A DNA stretch of 41,961 bases from Bacteroidota bacterium (GCA_023396415.1 JAEWWJ010000035.1:1-41961); one strand, 5' to 3'. Positions 26,215 through 34,555 are shown, counted from the stretch's first letter. Notes: a model not told the origin generated them from the sequence alone. Made by a program: numbers and translations.

Positions 26215-26222
26215 TAAATTTG
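26215..26222 (+). promoter_or_regulatory. -7 promoter element for gcvH
   Basis: TAAATTTG matches TAnnTTTG, 25 nt before the gcvH start. The TTG element is not at the usual distance. Confidence 0.45.
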
Positions 26223-26247
26223 ATGCCTAAATCTAAAAAAGAATATA

Positions 26248-26628
26248 ATGAACATTCCATCTGACCTCAAGTACACAAAAGACCACGAATGGATTCGCGT
26301 GAATGGCAACGAAGCCACCATCGGGATTACCGAATTTGCTCAAAAAGAATTGGGTGATATCGTTTTTGTTGAAGTTGAAACTTTGGACGAAAACCTTGAA
26401 GAAGGTGAAACATTCGGTACGATTGAAGCCGTAAAAACAGTTTCCGACCTTTTTATGCCTATCGAAGGAACCGTTGTTGAATTCAACGAAGACCTCGCCG
26501 ACACACCTGAAATCATCAACAAAGACCCCTATGGCGAAGGTTGGATTATCAAAATTACCATCAAAAACATTTCAGAAATCGAAAACCTACTGGATGCCGC
26601 TGCCTACACAGCCCTCCTTGAAGGATAA
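26248..26628 (+). CDS. gcvH: Glycine cleavage system H protein
   Basis: Lipoyl carrier of the glycine cleavage complex; it moves the aminomethyl group between the P, T and L proteins. The 126 residues have YTKDHEWIRVNGNEATIGITEFAQKELGDIVFVEVE and the lipoylation site Lys63 in GTIEAVKTVSDLFMPI. The P, T and L genes are not in the window. A VanZ-like gene starts 10 nt after the stop and tonB follows, an order seen in other Bacteroidota. Confidence 0.97.
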   Translation: MNIPSDLKYTKDHEWIRVNGNEATIGITEFAQKELGDIVFVEVETLDENLEEGETFGTIEAVKTVSDLFMPIEGTVVEFNEDLADTPEIINKDPYGEGWIIKITIKNISEIENLLDAAAYTALLEG

Positions 26629-26638
26629 CCATTTTTAA

Positions 26639-27049
26639 GTGAAAAATGCAATCCTTAAAAATTGGTTACCAATTGGTTGGGCCTTAACCATTCTCCTACT
26701 TACAGGCTTGCCGGGAAATTATTTTCCGGAAGTTGTAAGTTTCTGGGATTGGCTCTCGCCCGATAAGGTGGTGCATTTTTTTATGTTTGGAACCCTGTCC
26801 TTTTTGATGCTGTGGAGCAACCGAAAACAATATTTCACTGCTCACAAACGTTATTTTACTGCAATCGTTCTTTTAAGTGGTATTGCCTATGGCGGATTTA
26901 CCGAGCTTATGCAGGCCTATGTTTTTGTTGGAAGATATGGAAGTATCTATGATTTTTTGGCAAATATGGCGGGAACATTTCTCGGATTTCTGTTTTTTGT
27001 GCTATTAACACGAAAAAAACGTAAAAACAAAAACGCTTACGCTGAATAA
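26639..27049 (+). CDS. VanZ-like family membrane protein
   Basis: A 136-residue membrane protein starting at GTG 26639, 10 nt after gcvH. It has about four transmembrane helices (IGWALTILLLTGLPG, VVHFFMFGTLSFLMLW, YFTAIVLLSGIAYGGFTELMQAYV and FLANMAGTFLGFLFFVLL). The VanZ-family signature residues are present: SPDKVVHFFMFG and the GGFTELMQ...R...D-N(A)-G pattern (FVGRYGSIYDFLANMAG). VanZ itself gives teicoplanin resistance, but the role of this Gram-negative family is unknown. It ends in a basic tail. Confidence 0.88.
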   Translation: MKNAILKNWLPIGWALTILLLTGLPGNYFPEVVSFWDWLSPDKVVHFFMFGTLSFLMLWSNRKQYFTAHKRYFTAIVLLSGIAYGGFTELMQAYVFVGRYGSIYDFLANMAGTFLGFLFFVLLTRKKRKNKNAYAE

Positions 27050-27105
27050 TTATTAATTTAGCCCCGCTATTTTGAGTAGCAAAAACCCTTTAGTCAGATA
27101 AAACT

Positions 27106-27783
27106 ATGGAAGTTAAAAAATCACCCAAAGCAGACCTTGAAAATAAAAGAGTTATTTTCATTCAGATAGGACTCGTTTTGGCTTTAGCCGTCGTATTCTT
27201 TGCTTTTGAATACAAAAGCTACGATAAGCGAACGATCAACATCGTTCAACGTGTGGCCGAAGACATTACCGAGGAAATCATCCCCATCACCGAACAAAAC
27301 GTGAAACCTCCACCGCCACCTCCGCCACAGCAGGTTACAGTACTCCAGATTGTGGAGGATAACGTGGAAGTGGAAGACGTAAAAATTGATGTTGAAGTCA
27401 ACCAAAAAGTGGCTATCGAGGTTTATGTTCCACCAGCCCGAGAAGAAGAAGAAGAGGTTGTTGAAACAGAAATCTTCACCGTGGTTGAATCCATGCCCGA
27501 GTTTCCGGGTGGAGCTGAAGCCATGATGGTCTTCATTGCGAAAAACATGAAATATCCACCCATGGCACGTGAAAGCGGCATTCAAGGCAGGGTGTTCGTG
27601 AACTTCGTAGTGGAACCCAATGGATCAGTTTCTAACGTGAAAGTGCTCCGTGGTATCGGTGGAGGCTGCGACGAAGAAGCCATTCGCGTGGTTGAATCCA
27701 TGCCTAAATGGACGCCGGGCCGTCAGCGCGGAAAAGCCGTGAGAGTTTCATTTAACCTTCCCGTTCGCTTTACACTGCAATAA
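27106..27783 (+). CDS. tonB: TonB-family energy transducer
   Basis: Couples the proton-motive force to outer-membrane TonB-dependent receptors. The 225-residue protein has a short cytoplasmic N-terminus, one transmembrane helix (about 20-37, FIQIGLVLALAVVFFAFEY), a periplasmic linker with a run of prolines (about 66-73) and an acidic stretch (REEEEEVVETE), then a TonB C-terminal domain (about 130-225: MPEFPGGAEAMMVFIAKNMKYPP, GRVFVNFVVEPNGSVSNVKVLRG and WTPGRQRGKAVRVSFNLPVRF). ExbB and ExbD are not nearby. The receptor at 27974 is convergent, not in the same operon. Confidence 0.93.
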   Translation: MEVKKSPKADLENKRVIFIQIGLVLALAVVFFAFEYKSYDKRTINIVQRVAEDITEEIIPITEQNVKPPPPPPPQQVTVLQIVEDNVEVEDVKIDVEVNQKVAIEVYVPPAREEEEEVVETEIFTVVESMPEFPGGAEAMMVFIAKNMKYPPMARESGIQGRVFVNFVVEPNGSVSNVKVLRGIGGGCDEEAIRVVESMPKWTPGRQRGKAVRVSFNLPVRFTLQ

Positions 27784-27801
27784 AATTTGAAATAGATAAA
27801 G

Positions 27802-27833
27802 AAAAAAGCACCTTTTAAATAGGTGCTTTTTTT
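27802..27833 (+). terminator. Rho-independent terminator after tonB
   Basis: AAAAAAGCACC (27802-27812) pairs with GGTGCTTTTTT (27822-27832) around a 9-nt loop, followed by T's. It is 18 nt past the tonB stop. Confidence 0.9.
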
Positions 27834-27856
27834 ATGCCCCGAAGATGGTTTTCTTT

Positions 27857-27954
27857 GTTCGGTGTTTGATGTTCGGAGTTTGAGGATTGAGAGTTAATGA
27901 TTAATGCACTGTTCTTGCGTAAGCCTCTTGTCACTTGTCTCTCGTCACTTGTCA
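27857..27954. repeat. Tandem degenerate heptamer repeats in the tonB/receptor convergent gap
   Basis: Two blocks with 7-nt period. Block 1 (27857-27905) reads as seven units: GTTCGGT, GTTTGAT, GTTCGGA, GTTTGAG, GATTGAG, AGTTAAT, GATTAAT. Block 2 (27927-27954) reads as four units: CTTGTCA, CTTGTCT, CTCGTCA, CTTGTCA. About 21 nt separate them. The repeats lie between convergent gene ends, beyond the tonB terminator, and carry no open frame. A similar pair CACTCCT-CACTCCT sits at 20767-20780. The layout resembles the short tandemly repeated heptanucleotides described in cyanobacteria; any function is unknown. Confidence 0.75.
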
Positions 27955-27973
27955 CTTTCAAAACACTGTTCAC

Positions 27974-30226
27974 TCAAAAAGACCCCGCCACCCGCAAACT
28001 AAAGCTACGTTGTTGCTGAACATCACCCGGACGACCTATATATTCGGTGTTGGTGAAATTTTTAATGACCAATGAAAGGTCAATCTGTTGCGTAATTTTA
28101 TAGCCTAAGCGTACATCAGCAATCCAATGCGCGCGGTTGCCATTCTGCCAATAGTCATAAAATCCGGGTAGCAAATCTTCGCGGGTGAGCTGGTTCAAAA
28201 ACACATCATCAATGCGTAACATCTTCGATTGCCAAACGATGCCCAATCCCAACGTAGCCTTCAAATAGGTAGCGTCCCAGTTGGCTTTGACAGAATATTT
28301 ATGGCGGTATTTCAAGTATTGCGCAGTGTTTTTTCCGGTGTAAGGGTTGTATTCCACCGGATAGGTATAGGTGGCACCACCATTCAGTTGATGAAAAACC
28401 TTCCCGGTCTTGCCGGCTAAAACTCCCTCTGTTTCAAATCCATAGATGCGGGCAGCTTCAATGTTGGCGGCTCTAAAGCCAAAACTGAAGCTCTCCATGC
28501 CGGGGTTGGCGTAAATACCGAAGAGATACTCAATCATATTTTTGTTTTGCATATAAAACAACGCAAAATCGAGCTGGCCGGTTAAGAAACCTAAGCGTAT
28601 GCCTTGTTTCAGGCCGATTTCGGTGTTCCAGCCGGTCTCAGGTTGAATAAAGGTGTTTGGAAATATTTTCACAGCGCCAAGGGTAGTGGCAGCGTGGCGT
28701 TCAGCGATAGAGGGGTAGCGGTATCCTTGTCCGAAGGAAGCCCGCAAAAAGGTGTAATCTTTCAGCTGATAGTTAAGTCCAGCTCTGAAAAGAGGCGTCG
28801 TTGCCGCATTTTTACCGTCAAGAGAATTATATTCCAACCGGAAGCCCGACACCAATTTGAGCTTGCTGCCAATTTGTGTTTCCAACTGCGCAAAAGCACC
28901 GCTGGTATTGCTTTGGTGGTTGCCATAAAAGTTGGAACGGATGAGGCTGTTGTATTGCGAAAAACCGGCATTGAGATCCATCCAGGAAAGCATCCGAACC
29001 CACATTTGGTAAGAGGTATAAAGTGAAGTGGCCCGACTGTTGTTTTGATCATTCTTCTCGAAACTGTTTACACTCTGTTGCAACCGGCTGCGCAGCTCAT
29101 GCCGAAAACCTTCATTTTTAACATAAACCACATAGGGATCGAAGGTGAAAAATGTTCCATTCAACGGACTGACGGTAGAGCTGTCTTGCACAAGAGCTCC
29201 TGTGGAGGCATTTTCCCACAATACAAAATCGGTTTTGTGGGCGAACCCTCCATGCAATGAAAGCCCATAGTAAAGTCCATTTACCTTCTTATTGTATTGC
29301 TTCCATTTAAAAAATATTCGTGCAACCTGTTCATCGTTGTATTTCCGATAGCCGTCATCCTTCAGTCCGTTGATACCAAAACTAAAATCAGATGCGTCTT
29401 TTTTACGCAGGTGTGTAAACCCGGCCGTTTGTGTCATGATGGGGCTACTCCACCATTTCCAGTTTTTATTCCTTGGATGGTCGTAAAAACCGGCTTGCAG
29501 ATAGGCCGTCGTGCGGGGGATAGAGGTAGGATCTTCGGTGCGGAAGTTGATAACGCCATTGAGTGCCGATGAACCATAAGCTACCGATGAAGCTCCTTTG
29601 ATGATTTCGATCTGACTGATGTTGTCGAGAGGTAAATACTGCCAACGGATGTTGCCGGCATCAGGCGCTATCACGGGTAAACCATCGAGCAAAGCCAGCA
29701 CACGACTTCCGGCACCGTAGCTGAAGCCACTTCCTCCGCGGATGGAGGCTTGCCCATCGAGGATGTCAACACCAGGACTTTTCGCCAGCAAAGCTTCGGC
29801 ATCGGTGATGTGTTGTTGTCCAACTTTTTCAGCCTTAATCACAGACATAGAAACCGAAAGCTCGGCCATACGCTGTTCGATGCGTTTTGCAGTCACCACT
29901 ACTTGATCCATTTCAAACACCTCGGCTTGCAAACCAATGTTGAGCTTTACTGTGTCGCCTTTGCTGAGGTCAACGCTCTTTTGAATGGTTTTGTAGCCCA
30001 AATACTTGAATACAAGCTGGTTCTTTTTTGAGGAAGAAGGCAACAGAAAACTCCCATCGGCTTGAGTGGTAACGCCTTGATTTTGATGGATAAAAATGAG
30101 CACCCCCGGCAGTGATTCGTTGGTCTGCGCATCATACACTTTCCCCGAAATCCAGCCTTGTGCCGATGTGTTTCCTCCCCATAGAACGAAAAAGACCGCT
30201 AAAAAAAGATGTGAAATCTTTGTCAT
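27974..30226 (-). CDS. TonB-dependent outer-membrane receptor with carboxypeptidase-like N-domain
   Basis: A 750-residue receptor importing an unknown substrate across the outer membrane. Residues 1-22 are a signal peptide (ending NTSAQ). About 24-110 is a CarboxypepD_reg-like beta domain (ISGKVYDAQTNESLPGVLIFI). A TonB-box-like VVVTAKR follows at about 109-115. The plug domain (about 125-235) has ALLAKSPGVDI, IRGGSGFSYGAGSRVLALLDGLPV and IEIIKGASSVAYGSSALNGVINF. The rest is a 22-strand-type barrel ending in terminal Phe (SLRVAGSF). The single chain with no SusD partner suggests a vitamin, heme or metal-complex type. Its ATG overlaps the stop of the preceding lipoprotein gene in ATGA. Confidence 0.93.
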   Translation of the reverse strand: MTKISHLFLAVFFVLWGGNTSAQGWISGKVYDAQTNESLPGVLIFIHQNQGVTTQADGSFLLPSSSKKNQLVFKYLGYKTIQKSVDLSKGDTVKLNIGLQAEVFEMDQVVVTAKRIEQRMAELSVSMSVIKAEKVGQQHITDAEALLAKSPGVDILDGQASIRGGSGFSYGAGSRVLALLDGLPVIAPDAGNIRWQYLPLDNISQIEIIKGASSVAYGSSALNGVINFRTEDPTSIPRTTAYLQAGFYDHPRNKNWKWWSSPIMTQTAGFTHLRKKDASDFSFGINGLKDDGYRKYNDEQVARIFFKWKQYNKKVNGLYYGLSLHGGFAHKTDFVLWENASTGALVQDSSTVSPLNGTFFTFDPYVVYVKNEGFRHELRSRLQQSVNSFEKNDQNNSRATSLYTSYQMWVRMLSWMDLNAGFSQYNSLIRSNFYGNHQSNTSGAFAQLETQIGSKLKLVSGFRLEYNSLDGKNAATTPLFRAGLNYQLKDYTFLRASFGQGYRYPSIAERHAATTLGAVKIFPNTFIQPETGWNTEIGLKQGIRLGFLTGQLDFALFYMQNKNMIEYLFGIYANPGMESFSFGFRAANIEAARIYGFETEGVLAGKTGKVFHQLNGGATYTYPVEYNPYTGKNTAQYLKYRHKYSVKANWDATYLKATLGLGIVWQSKMLRIDDVFLNQLTREDLLPGFYDYWQNGNRAHWIADVRLGYKITQQIDLSLVIKNFTNTEYIGRPGDVQQQRSFSLRVAGSF

Positions 30227-30633
30227 TTCGCGTTAAAAGTCATCCTGATGTGCATGTCTTCATCGGGATTGGTGAGGCTGGGATAGGCTGTGGTAATGCG
30301 AAGAGCGTTTTTACTGAGCTCCTCAATGATGGCGGCAAGGGGAACGGGCAGTGAATCGGTGGTGATGATAAGCTGGGATCTGTCGTCGGCAAAACGCCAC
30401 GTACCTGTATAGGCACCAAACGAACCTGTGGCATCGCGGTTGAACCTGGCTTCGCCCTTGAATTTTTCTAATAGCTCTCCGGGACCACTTGCATCTTGGC
30501 CGTCAACAAAAAGAGTGTCCGACACCCAAACAGAAGCCGTCAGCAGCTCAAAACGGTCATCGTCATCGGTTTTATTACATGCTGCAACAAATGCAAAGAG
30601 AGCTATAAGTCCAATAATAAGTTGTTTTTTCAT
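30223..30633 (-). CDS. Lipocalin-like lipoprotein coupled to the TonB receptor
   Basis: A 136-residue lipoprotein: signal MKKQLIIGLIALFAFVAACNK with lipobox V-A-A-C and an acidic NKTDDDD linker after the lipid site. The mature part alternates strands (LLTASVWVSDTLFVDG, ARFNRDATGSFGAYTGTWRFADDRSQLIITT) with the F/Y-x-G-T-W pattern of Bacteroidota lipocalin-like domains. The identification rests on pattern only. ATG 30633 is chosen; an upstream in-frame ATG at 30702 would put 23 residues ahead of the signal. Its TGA overlaps the receptor ATG by 4 nt, so the two are translated together. It may capture or hand over the receptor's substrate. Confidence 0.75.
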   Translation of the reverse strand: MKKQLIIGLIALFAFVAACNKTDDDDRFELLTASVWVSDTLFVDGQDASGPGELLEKFKGEARFNRDATGSFGAYTGTWRFADDRSQLIITTDSLPVPLAAIIEELSKNALRITTAYPSLTNPDEDMHIRMTFNAK

Positions 30634-30657
30634 CGTATATAGTGTTAATGAGTCAAG

Positions 30658-30665
30658 CAAATATA
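30658..30665 (-). promoter_or_regulatory. -7 promoter element for the lipoprotein-receptor operon
   Basis: TATATTTG on the minus strand matches TAnnTTTG and lies 24 nt before ATG 30633, supporting that start. The TTG element is not clear. Confidence 0.5.
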
Positions 30666-30795
30666 CAATGTTAGAAATAAAAATGGGGATTAGTCTATTC
30701 AATTTTTGATGTGAGCGAGCTCCTGTTGATATAGGTTCATTGCGAGGAAACGCCTTTAGCCTATAATCGCCAAGTTCTTTTTTGAATACAAACCC

Positions 30796-30825
30796 TTGGT
30801 ATAAATGGCTTTTTTGTTACTTTCG
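30796..30825 (+). promoter_or_regulatory. Promoter of the DUF1028 gene
   Basis: TTG at 30796-30798, a 19-nt spacer and TACTTTCG at 30818-30825 (one mismatch to TAnnTTTG). The start codon is about 55 nt downstream. Confidence 0.55.
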
Positions 30826-30884
30826 CCCATGCTGAACAACATTTCACATTCGGCTGTTTGCATCAATTACAGAAAACTATGCCC

Positions 30885-31886
30885 ATGAAACTAAAAATTA
30901 TCCTGTTTGCCTTCGTTATTTTTGCTGTCGGTCTTAAAGCACAAGACACTTTTTCTATTGTAGCCGTTGACACTTTAACGGGCGAGATGGGCAGTGCCGG
31001 TGCGAGTTGTATTGACAATTCAGCCATTGCAGGAGGAGCCATCATCATCAGCGATGTGCTACCCGGCCGTGGGGTCATTCACACCCAATCCTATTGGTTG
31101 GCCGCCAACCAAACCAATGCCCGAAACCGAATGTTGGCCGGCGATTCACCTCAACAAATCATTGATTGGTTGGTGGCCAACGATGTGCAAAACCAACCCG
31201 GACGACGGCAATATGGTATCGTTGACCTTGATCCTGAGGGGCATCCTCGCTCTGCGGCTTATACCGGTGCAACCAGTGCCAATTGGAAAGGCCATATCGT
31301 TGGACGTAATTATGCCATTCAAGGCAATATCCTTTTAAATCAAGGTATTGTAGATTCCATCGAGGCCCGTTTTTTGAGGACAGAAGGCAATTTGTCCGAT
31401 AAACTCATGGCCGCCTTGCAAGGAGCCAATGTCCCCGGAGCCGACAGCCGTTGTCTCAACGAAGGTGTTTCTTCACTGTCAGCGTTCTTGCGTTTGGCGA
31501 AACCTCAAAACAGACCCGATTCGCTTTATCTGCACCTCAACGTGAAACAAACACCCTATGGCGTTGAACCCATTGATTCGCTTCAAGTGCTTTATGACAA
31601 CTGGAAAATGATCGTTGGGGTTCAACATCCTGCTGCCAATGACCTCGATCATTGGGATGTCTATCCCAATCCATCTGAAGGTGTTTTGTACGTAAATATA
31701 AAAAATAATGATGTTAAACTCATCAACATCAGTATTGTAGATCAGACCGGAAAACCAATTTTACATTTAGAAGGTGAGGATTTCAAAGGAAAGATTAACA
31801 CTACCAACATCAAAAGCGGCAATTATTTTATCAAGATGGAGCTGGAAGGAGGAAAGCAATGGGTAAGGAAGTTTGTAAAAATTTGA
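30885..31886 (+). CDS. DUF1028 protein with T9SS C-terminal sorting domain
   Basis: A 333-residue secreted protein. The signal peptide is MKLKIILFAFVIFAVGLKAQ. About 22-225 is DUF1028, an Ntn-hydrolase-like family, beginning DTFSIVAVDTLTGEMGSAGASC, then the GRGVIHTQSYW and ARNRMLAGDSPQQIIDWL segments and GIVDLDPEG. Hydrolase activity is not established for the family. About 245-333 is a type A T9SS sorting domain: WDVYPNPSEGVLYVNIKNND, IVDQTGKPILHLEGEDF and GNYFIKMELEGGKQWVRKFVKI. So the protein is expected outside the cell or on its surface. In-frame ATGs at 30858 and 30879 are possible, but 30885 gives the cleanest signal peptide. Confidence 0.85.
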   Translation: MKLKIILFAFVIFAVGLKAQDTFSIVAVDTLTGEMGSAGASCIDNSAIAGGAIIISDVLPGRGVIHTQSYWLAANQTNARNRMLAGDSPQQIIDWLVANDVQNQPGRRQYGIVDLDPEGHPRSAAYTGATSANWKGHIVGRNYAIQGNILLNQGIVDSIEARFLRTEGNLSDKLMAALQGANVPGADSRCLNEGVSSLSAFLRLAKPQNRPDSLYLHLNVKQTPYGVEPIDSLQVLYDNWKMIVGVQHPAANDLDHWDVYPNPSEGVLYVNIKNNDVKLINISIVDQTGKPILHLEGEDFKGKINTTNIKSGNYFIKMELEGGKQWVRKFVKI

Positions 31887-32033
31887 TCGGCAAACATAGA
31901 AGCATTGCAGAATAATACTATTCTAAAACACATCATGGCATTGCAGCAATTGACTTAATGTGGACAGGTTATTTTCAATCGGTTACAATAATAGGCCACA
32001 TTTTTCGTTCAACCAAAGATATCAAAACACACT

Positions 32034-33098
32034 ATGCGCGCGAGAAAATCTATACTTAACAGCTTGTCTTTTTTCCTTTGTCTGCTTCTTTTTGTTCCAA
32101 CCTTAGCTATCGCTCAAACAGGAGGCCGAGGAACTTACGATTTTTTAAACATTGCGCTTTCGCCCCGCGTGGCTGCTCTTGGGGGCAATACCCTTCCGAT
32201 CAACGATGGCGATATTCAACTTTCAACCTTTAATCCGGCCTTGATCAACAGCACTATGCACAACCAATTGAGCCTGTCGTATGTTGATTATTATGCCGAT
32301 ATGGGTTTCAGTAGCCTGCAATACGGACGAACTTTTGCGAAAGCCGGTAGCTTTGTGGCCAACCTTCAATATTTGAATTACGGAAAATTTGATTATGCCG
32401 ATGAGGCTGGCAATCGCGACAATACTTTTGGTGCTTCCGACTATGTTTTTTCGTTGGGCTGGGGTCGCGAGCTCGATTCTAATTTCAGCATTGGAGCCAA
32501 TGCCAAACTCATTGGCTCACAATACGAAAGCTATAATTCTTTTGGCATTGCCGTTGATGTGGCCGGAACCTATTTGAGCAAAAGTGGATGGCTTTTTTCG
32601 CTTACCGCGCGAAACATCGGTTCCGAGCTCAAATCTTACCTGCCGAGCGATGCCTCTACTGTGCCTTTTTCAATGCAGGTTGGCTTATCGAAACGCCTTG
32701 AGCACGTGCCATTCAGGCTGATTTTGATTTACGATCATCTGCAAAAATGGGACCTCACCTACGATGATCCTATTGATCTGAAAGGAAGGATTGACCCCAT
32801 CACCGGCGTGAAATCAGACCTCAAGGGTGTTGAAAAAATGGCCGACCAATTCATGCGTCACATCATTGTGGGTGGTGAGTTTTATATCGGTAAAGGACTG
32901 GCATTGCGTGCTAGTTACAACTACAAAAGACGGCAAGAGCTGCAAGTACCCGACAAGTTGGCCATGATTGGCTTCGCTTGGGGCGTGGGCGTTAAAATTT
33001 CTCGCTTCCAAATCAACTATGCACGTTCTACCTTCCACGTGGTGGGCTCACCCAATTATATTTCCATCTCTACGCAGCTCGACAGTTTCAAACGATAG
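32034..33098 (+). CDS. porQ: Type IX secretion system protein PorQ
   Basis: A 354-residue outer-membrane barrel protein of the PorV/PorQ (FadL-like) group, associated in P. gingivalis with the T9SS attachment complex that anchors cargo to the cell surface. A signal peptide (about 1-28, LLLFVPTLAIAQ) is followed by GGRGTYDFLNIALSPRVAALGGN, close to the conserved PorQ start. Strand segments include FNPALINSTMHNQLSLSYVDYYADM, FVANLQYLNYGKFDYADEAGN and HIIVGGEFYIGKGLALRASYN. Its presence fits the three sorting-domain proteins in this window. The other T9SS genes are not here. I did not find a good -7 box upstream. Confidence 0.88.
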   Translation: MRARKSILNSLSFFLCLLLFVPTLAIAQTGGRGTYDFLNIALSPRVAALGGNTLPINDGDIQLSTFNPALINSTMHNQLSLSYVDYYADMGFSSLQYGRTFAKAGSFVANLQYLNYGKFDYADEAGNRDNTFGASDYVFSLGWGRELDSNFSIGANAKLIGSQYESYNSFGIAVDVAGTYLSKSGWLFSLTARNIGSELKSYLPSDASTVPFSMQVGLSKRLEHVPFRLILIYDHLQKWDLTYDDPIDLKGRIDPITGVKSDLKGVEKMADQFMRHIIVGGEFYIGKGLALRASYNYKRRQELQVPDKLAMIGFAWGVGVKISRFQINYARSTFHVVGSPNYISISTQLDSFKR

Positions 33099-33118
33099 GG
33101 CATCTTGCAACATTGCAC

Positions 33119-33126
33119 TATCTTTG
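33119..33126 (+). promoter_or_regulatory. -7 promoter element for recF
   Basis: TATCTTTG matches TAnnTTTG, 20 nt before ATG 33147. The upstream TTG is closer than usual (11 nt), so only the -7 box is supported. Confidence 0.45.
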
Positions 33127-33146
33127 TGTTTTGAACCCCCTGCCTT

Positions 33147-34268
33147 ATGTTTCTCGAACAACTAAAACTTACTGATTTTAAGAACTATCTCACGGCAAGT
33201 TTGCTTTTTTCGGAAAAGATAAACTGCTTTATCGGAAACAATGGCGCCGGAAAAACCAATTTGCTCGACGCTATATACTACCTCTCATTCTGCAAAAGTT
33301 ATTTCAACCCTATTGATCAGCAAAACATCAGGCATGGCAATGATTTTTTTGCCGTTCATGGCCAATACCGTCGCAATGGCGATCAGGATCAGGTCAGTTG
33401 TGTTCAGAAAAGACAGCACAAAAAGTCATTCAAATTCAATAAGAAAGAATACGATCGGTTAGCAGACCACATTGGTAAGATTCCCCTTGTGATGGTATCG
33501 CCCTACGACCGTGACTTGATCAATGAGGGAAGCGAGGTGCGGCGAAAATTTATTGATGGGATGTTGTCGCAGTTCGATCCTATCTATCTCGATCAGCTTT
33601 TACAATACAATAAGGTACTCCTTCAACGCAATATTTTGTTGCGCCAATATGCCGAAACAGGTCAACTCGACCAACATCTGATGCAAGTATGGGATGAACA
33701 ATTGAGCAAGGCAGGACATTTTTTGTTCGAGAAAAGGAAAAACTTTCTCCTCACTTTCATCCCCATTTTCCAGTCGTATTATCATTTGGTCGCTGGATCA
33801 CAAGAAACGGTGAGCATTGAATACGAAAGCAGCTTGTCGGAAATGCCTTTGTTGGACAGCTTGATGGCCAACCGTCAACGCGACCGTCAGTTGCGCTACA
33901 CCGTTACGGGTATCCACAAGGATGATCTCTTGTTTAAAATCGAAGGCCATCCCTTGAAAAAATTTGGTTCACAAGGACAACAAAAATCCTTCGTGATAGC
34001 CATCAAATTGGCACAGTTCGATATTACGCGCAACACCTTGGGCTTTAAGCCCATCCTCCTTTTTGACGACATTTTTGATAAACTCGACGACCGTCGCGTT
34101 GATCGCATCATTCAGTTGGTGGCCGACGACAACTTCGGTCAGGTGTTTATCACCGATACCCAAGAGCACAGAATTCGCCGGCTTTTTGATGAAAAAACCA
34201 TCGAACATCGCATATTTATGGTGGAGGCCGGCCAAGCCCAACAAACAAACACTGCAGAACTACCATGA
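33147..34268 (+). CDS. recF: DNA replication and repair protein RecF
   Basis: SMC-like ATPase that helps load RecA at gaps and stalled forks. The 373 residues have the Walker A motif GNNGAGKTN (30-38, Lys36), an ABC-type signature region KKFGSQGQQKSFVIAIKLAQ and Walker B ILLFDDIFDKLDDRRV. VQLVADDNFGQVFITDTQ follows as the D-loop/H-loop region. Its TGA overlaps the next ATG (ATGA, 34265-34268), so translation of the DUF721 gene is coupled to it. Confidence 0.95.
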   Translation: MFLEQLKLTDFKNYLTASLLFSEKINCFIGNNGAGKTNLLDAIYYLSFCKSYFNPIDQQNIRHGNDFFAVHGQYRRNGDQDQVSCVQKRQHKKSFKFNKKEYDRLADHIGKIPLVMVSPYDRDLINEGSEVRRKFIDGMLSQFDPIYLDQLLQYNKVLLQRNILLRQYAETGQLDQHLMQVWDEQLSKAGHFLFEKRKNFLLTFIPIFQSYYHLVAGSQETVSIEYESSLSEMPLLDSLMANRQRDRQLRYTVTGIHKDDLLFKIEGHPLKKFGSQGQQKSFVIAIKLAQFDITRNTLGFKPILLFDDIFDKLDDRRVDRIIQLVADDNFGQVFITDTQEHRIRRLFDEKTIEHRIFMVEAGQAQQTNTAELP

Positions 34269-34555
34269 GCGACCCCAACCAGCAGCCCTTAGGCAGCGCC
34301 ATCAATGATTTTTTAAAAACCTATAATCTGCGCGAAAAAATTGACGGTATTCGCCTTATTCACGCTTGGGAACCCATTGTGGGCAGCATGATTGCCCAGC
34401 ATACTACCGACTTGTATGTAAACAAAAAAACGCTCTACGTTTACCTCGATTCTCCGGCCATAAGACACGAACTCAGTTTTGCCAGCTCATTGCTGATCAA
34501 ACGCCTGAACGAAGCCGTACAAAAAGAGATCATTGATACCATTGTGTTTCGGTAG
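34265..34555 (+). CDS. DUF721 (DciA-like) protein
   Basis: A 96-residue protein of the DUF721 family, whose DciA members act with the replicative helicase DnaB in bacteria lacking DnaC. Visible parts: LGSAINDFLKTYNLREKIDGIRLIHAWEPIVGSMIAQHTTDLYV, then LYVYLDSPAIRHELSFASSLLIKRLNEAV, matching the domain's helix and KH-like strand-turn. The role as helicase loader is inferred from the family. The overlap with recF by 4 nt ties it to DNA replication and repair genes. Confidence 0.85.
   Translation: MSDPNQQPLGSAINDFLKTYNLREKIDGIRLIHAWEPIVGSMIAQHTTDLYVNKKTLYVYLDSPAIRHELSFASSLLIKRLNEAVQKEIIDTIVFR

Larger units (their letters stand above)
25836..26247. other. Intergenic region with divergent promoters (prs / gcvH)
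   Basis: About 410 bases. It contains the prs promoter on the minus strand near 25868-25898 and a -7 box for gcvH on the + strand at 26215-26222. I looked for a glycine riboswitch before gcvH and saw no convincing one. Between about 25915 and 26210 I see nothing recognisable. Confidence 0.6.

Noticed and set aside
26100..26247. Glycine riboswitch before gcvH
   Set aside because: No tandem aptamer structure or conserved core could be recognised.
31902..31946. Direct repeat GCATTGCAG (31902-31910 and 31938-31946) before porQ
   Set aside because: Two 9-nt copies without symmetry or promoter relation; too short to support an operator claim.
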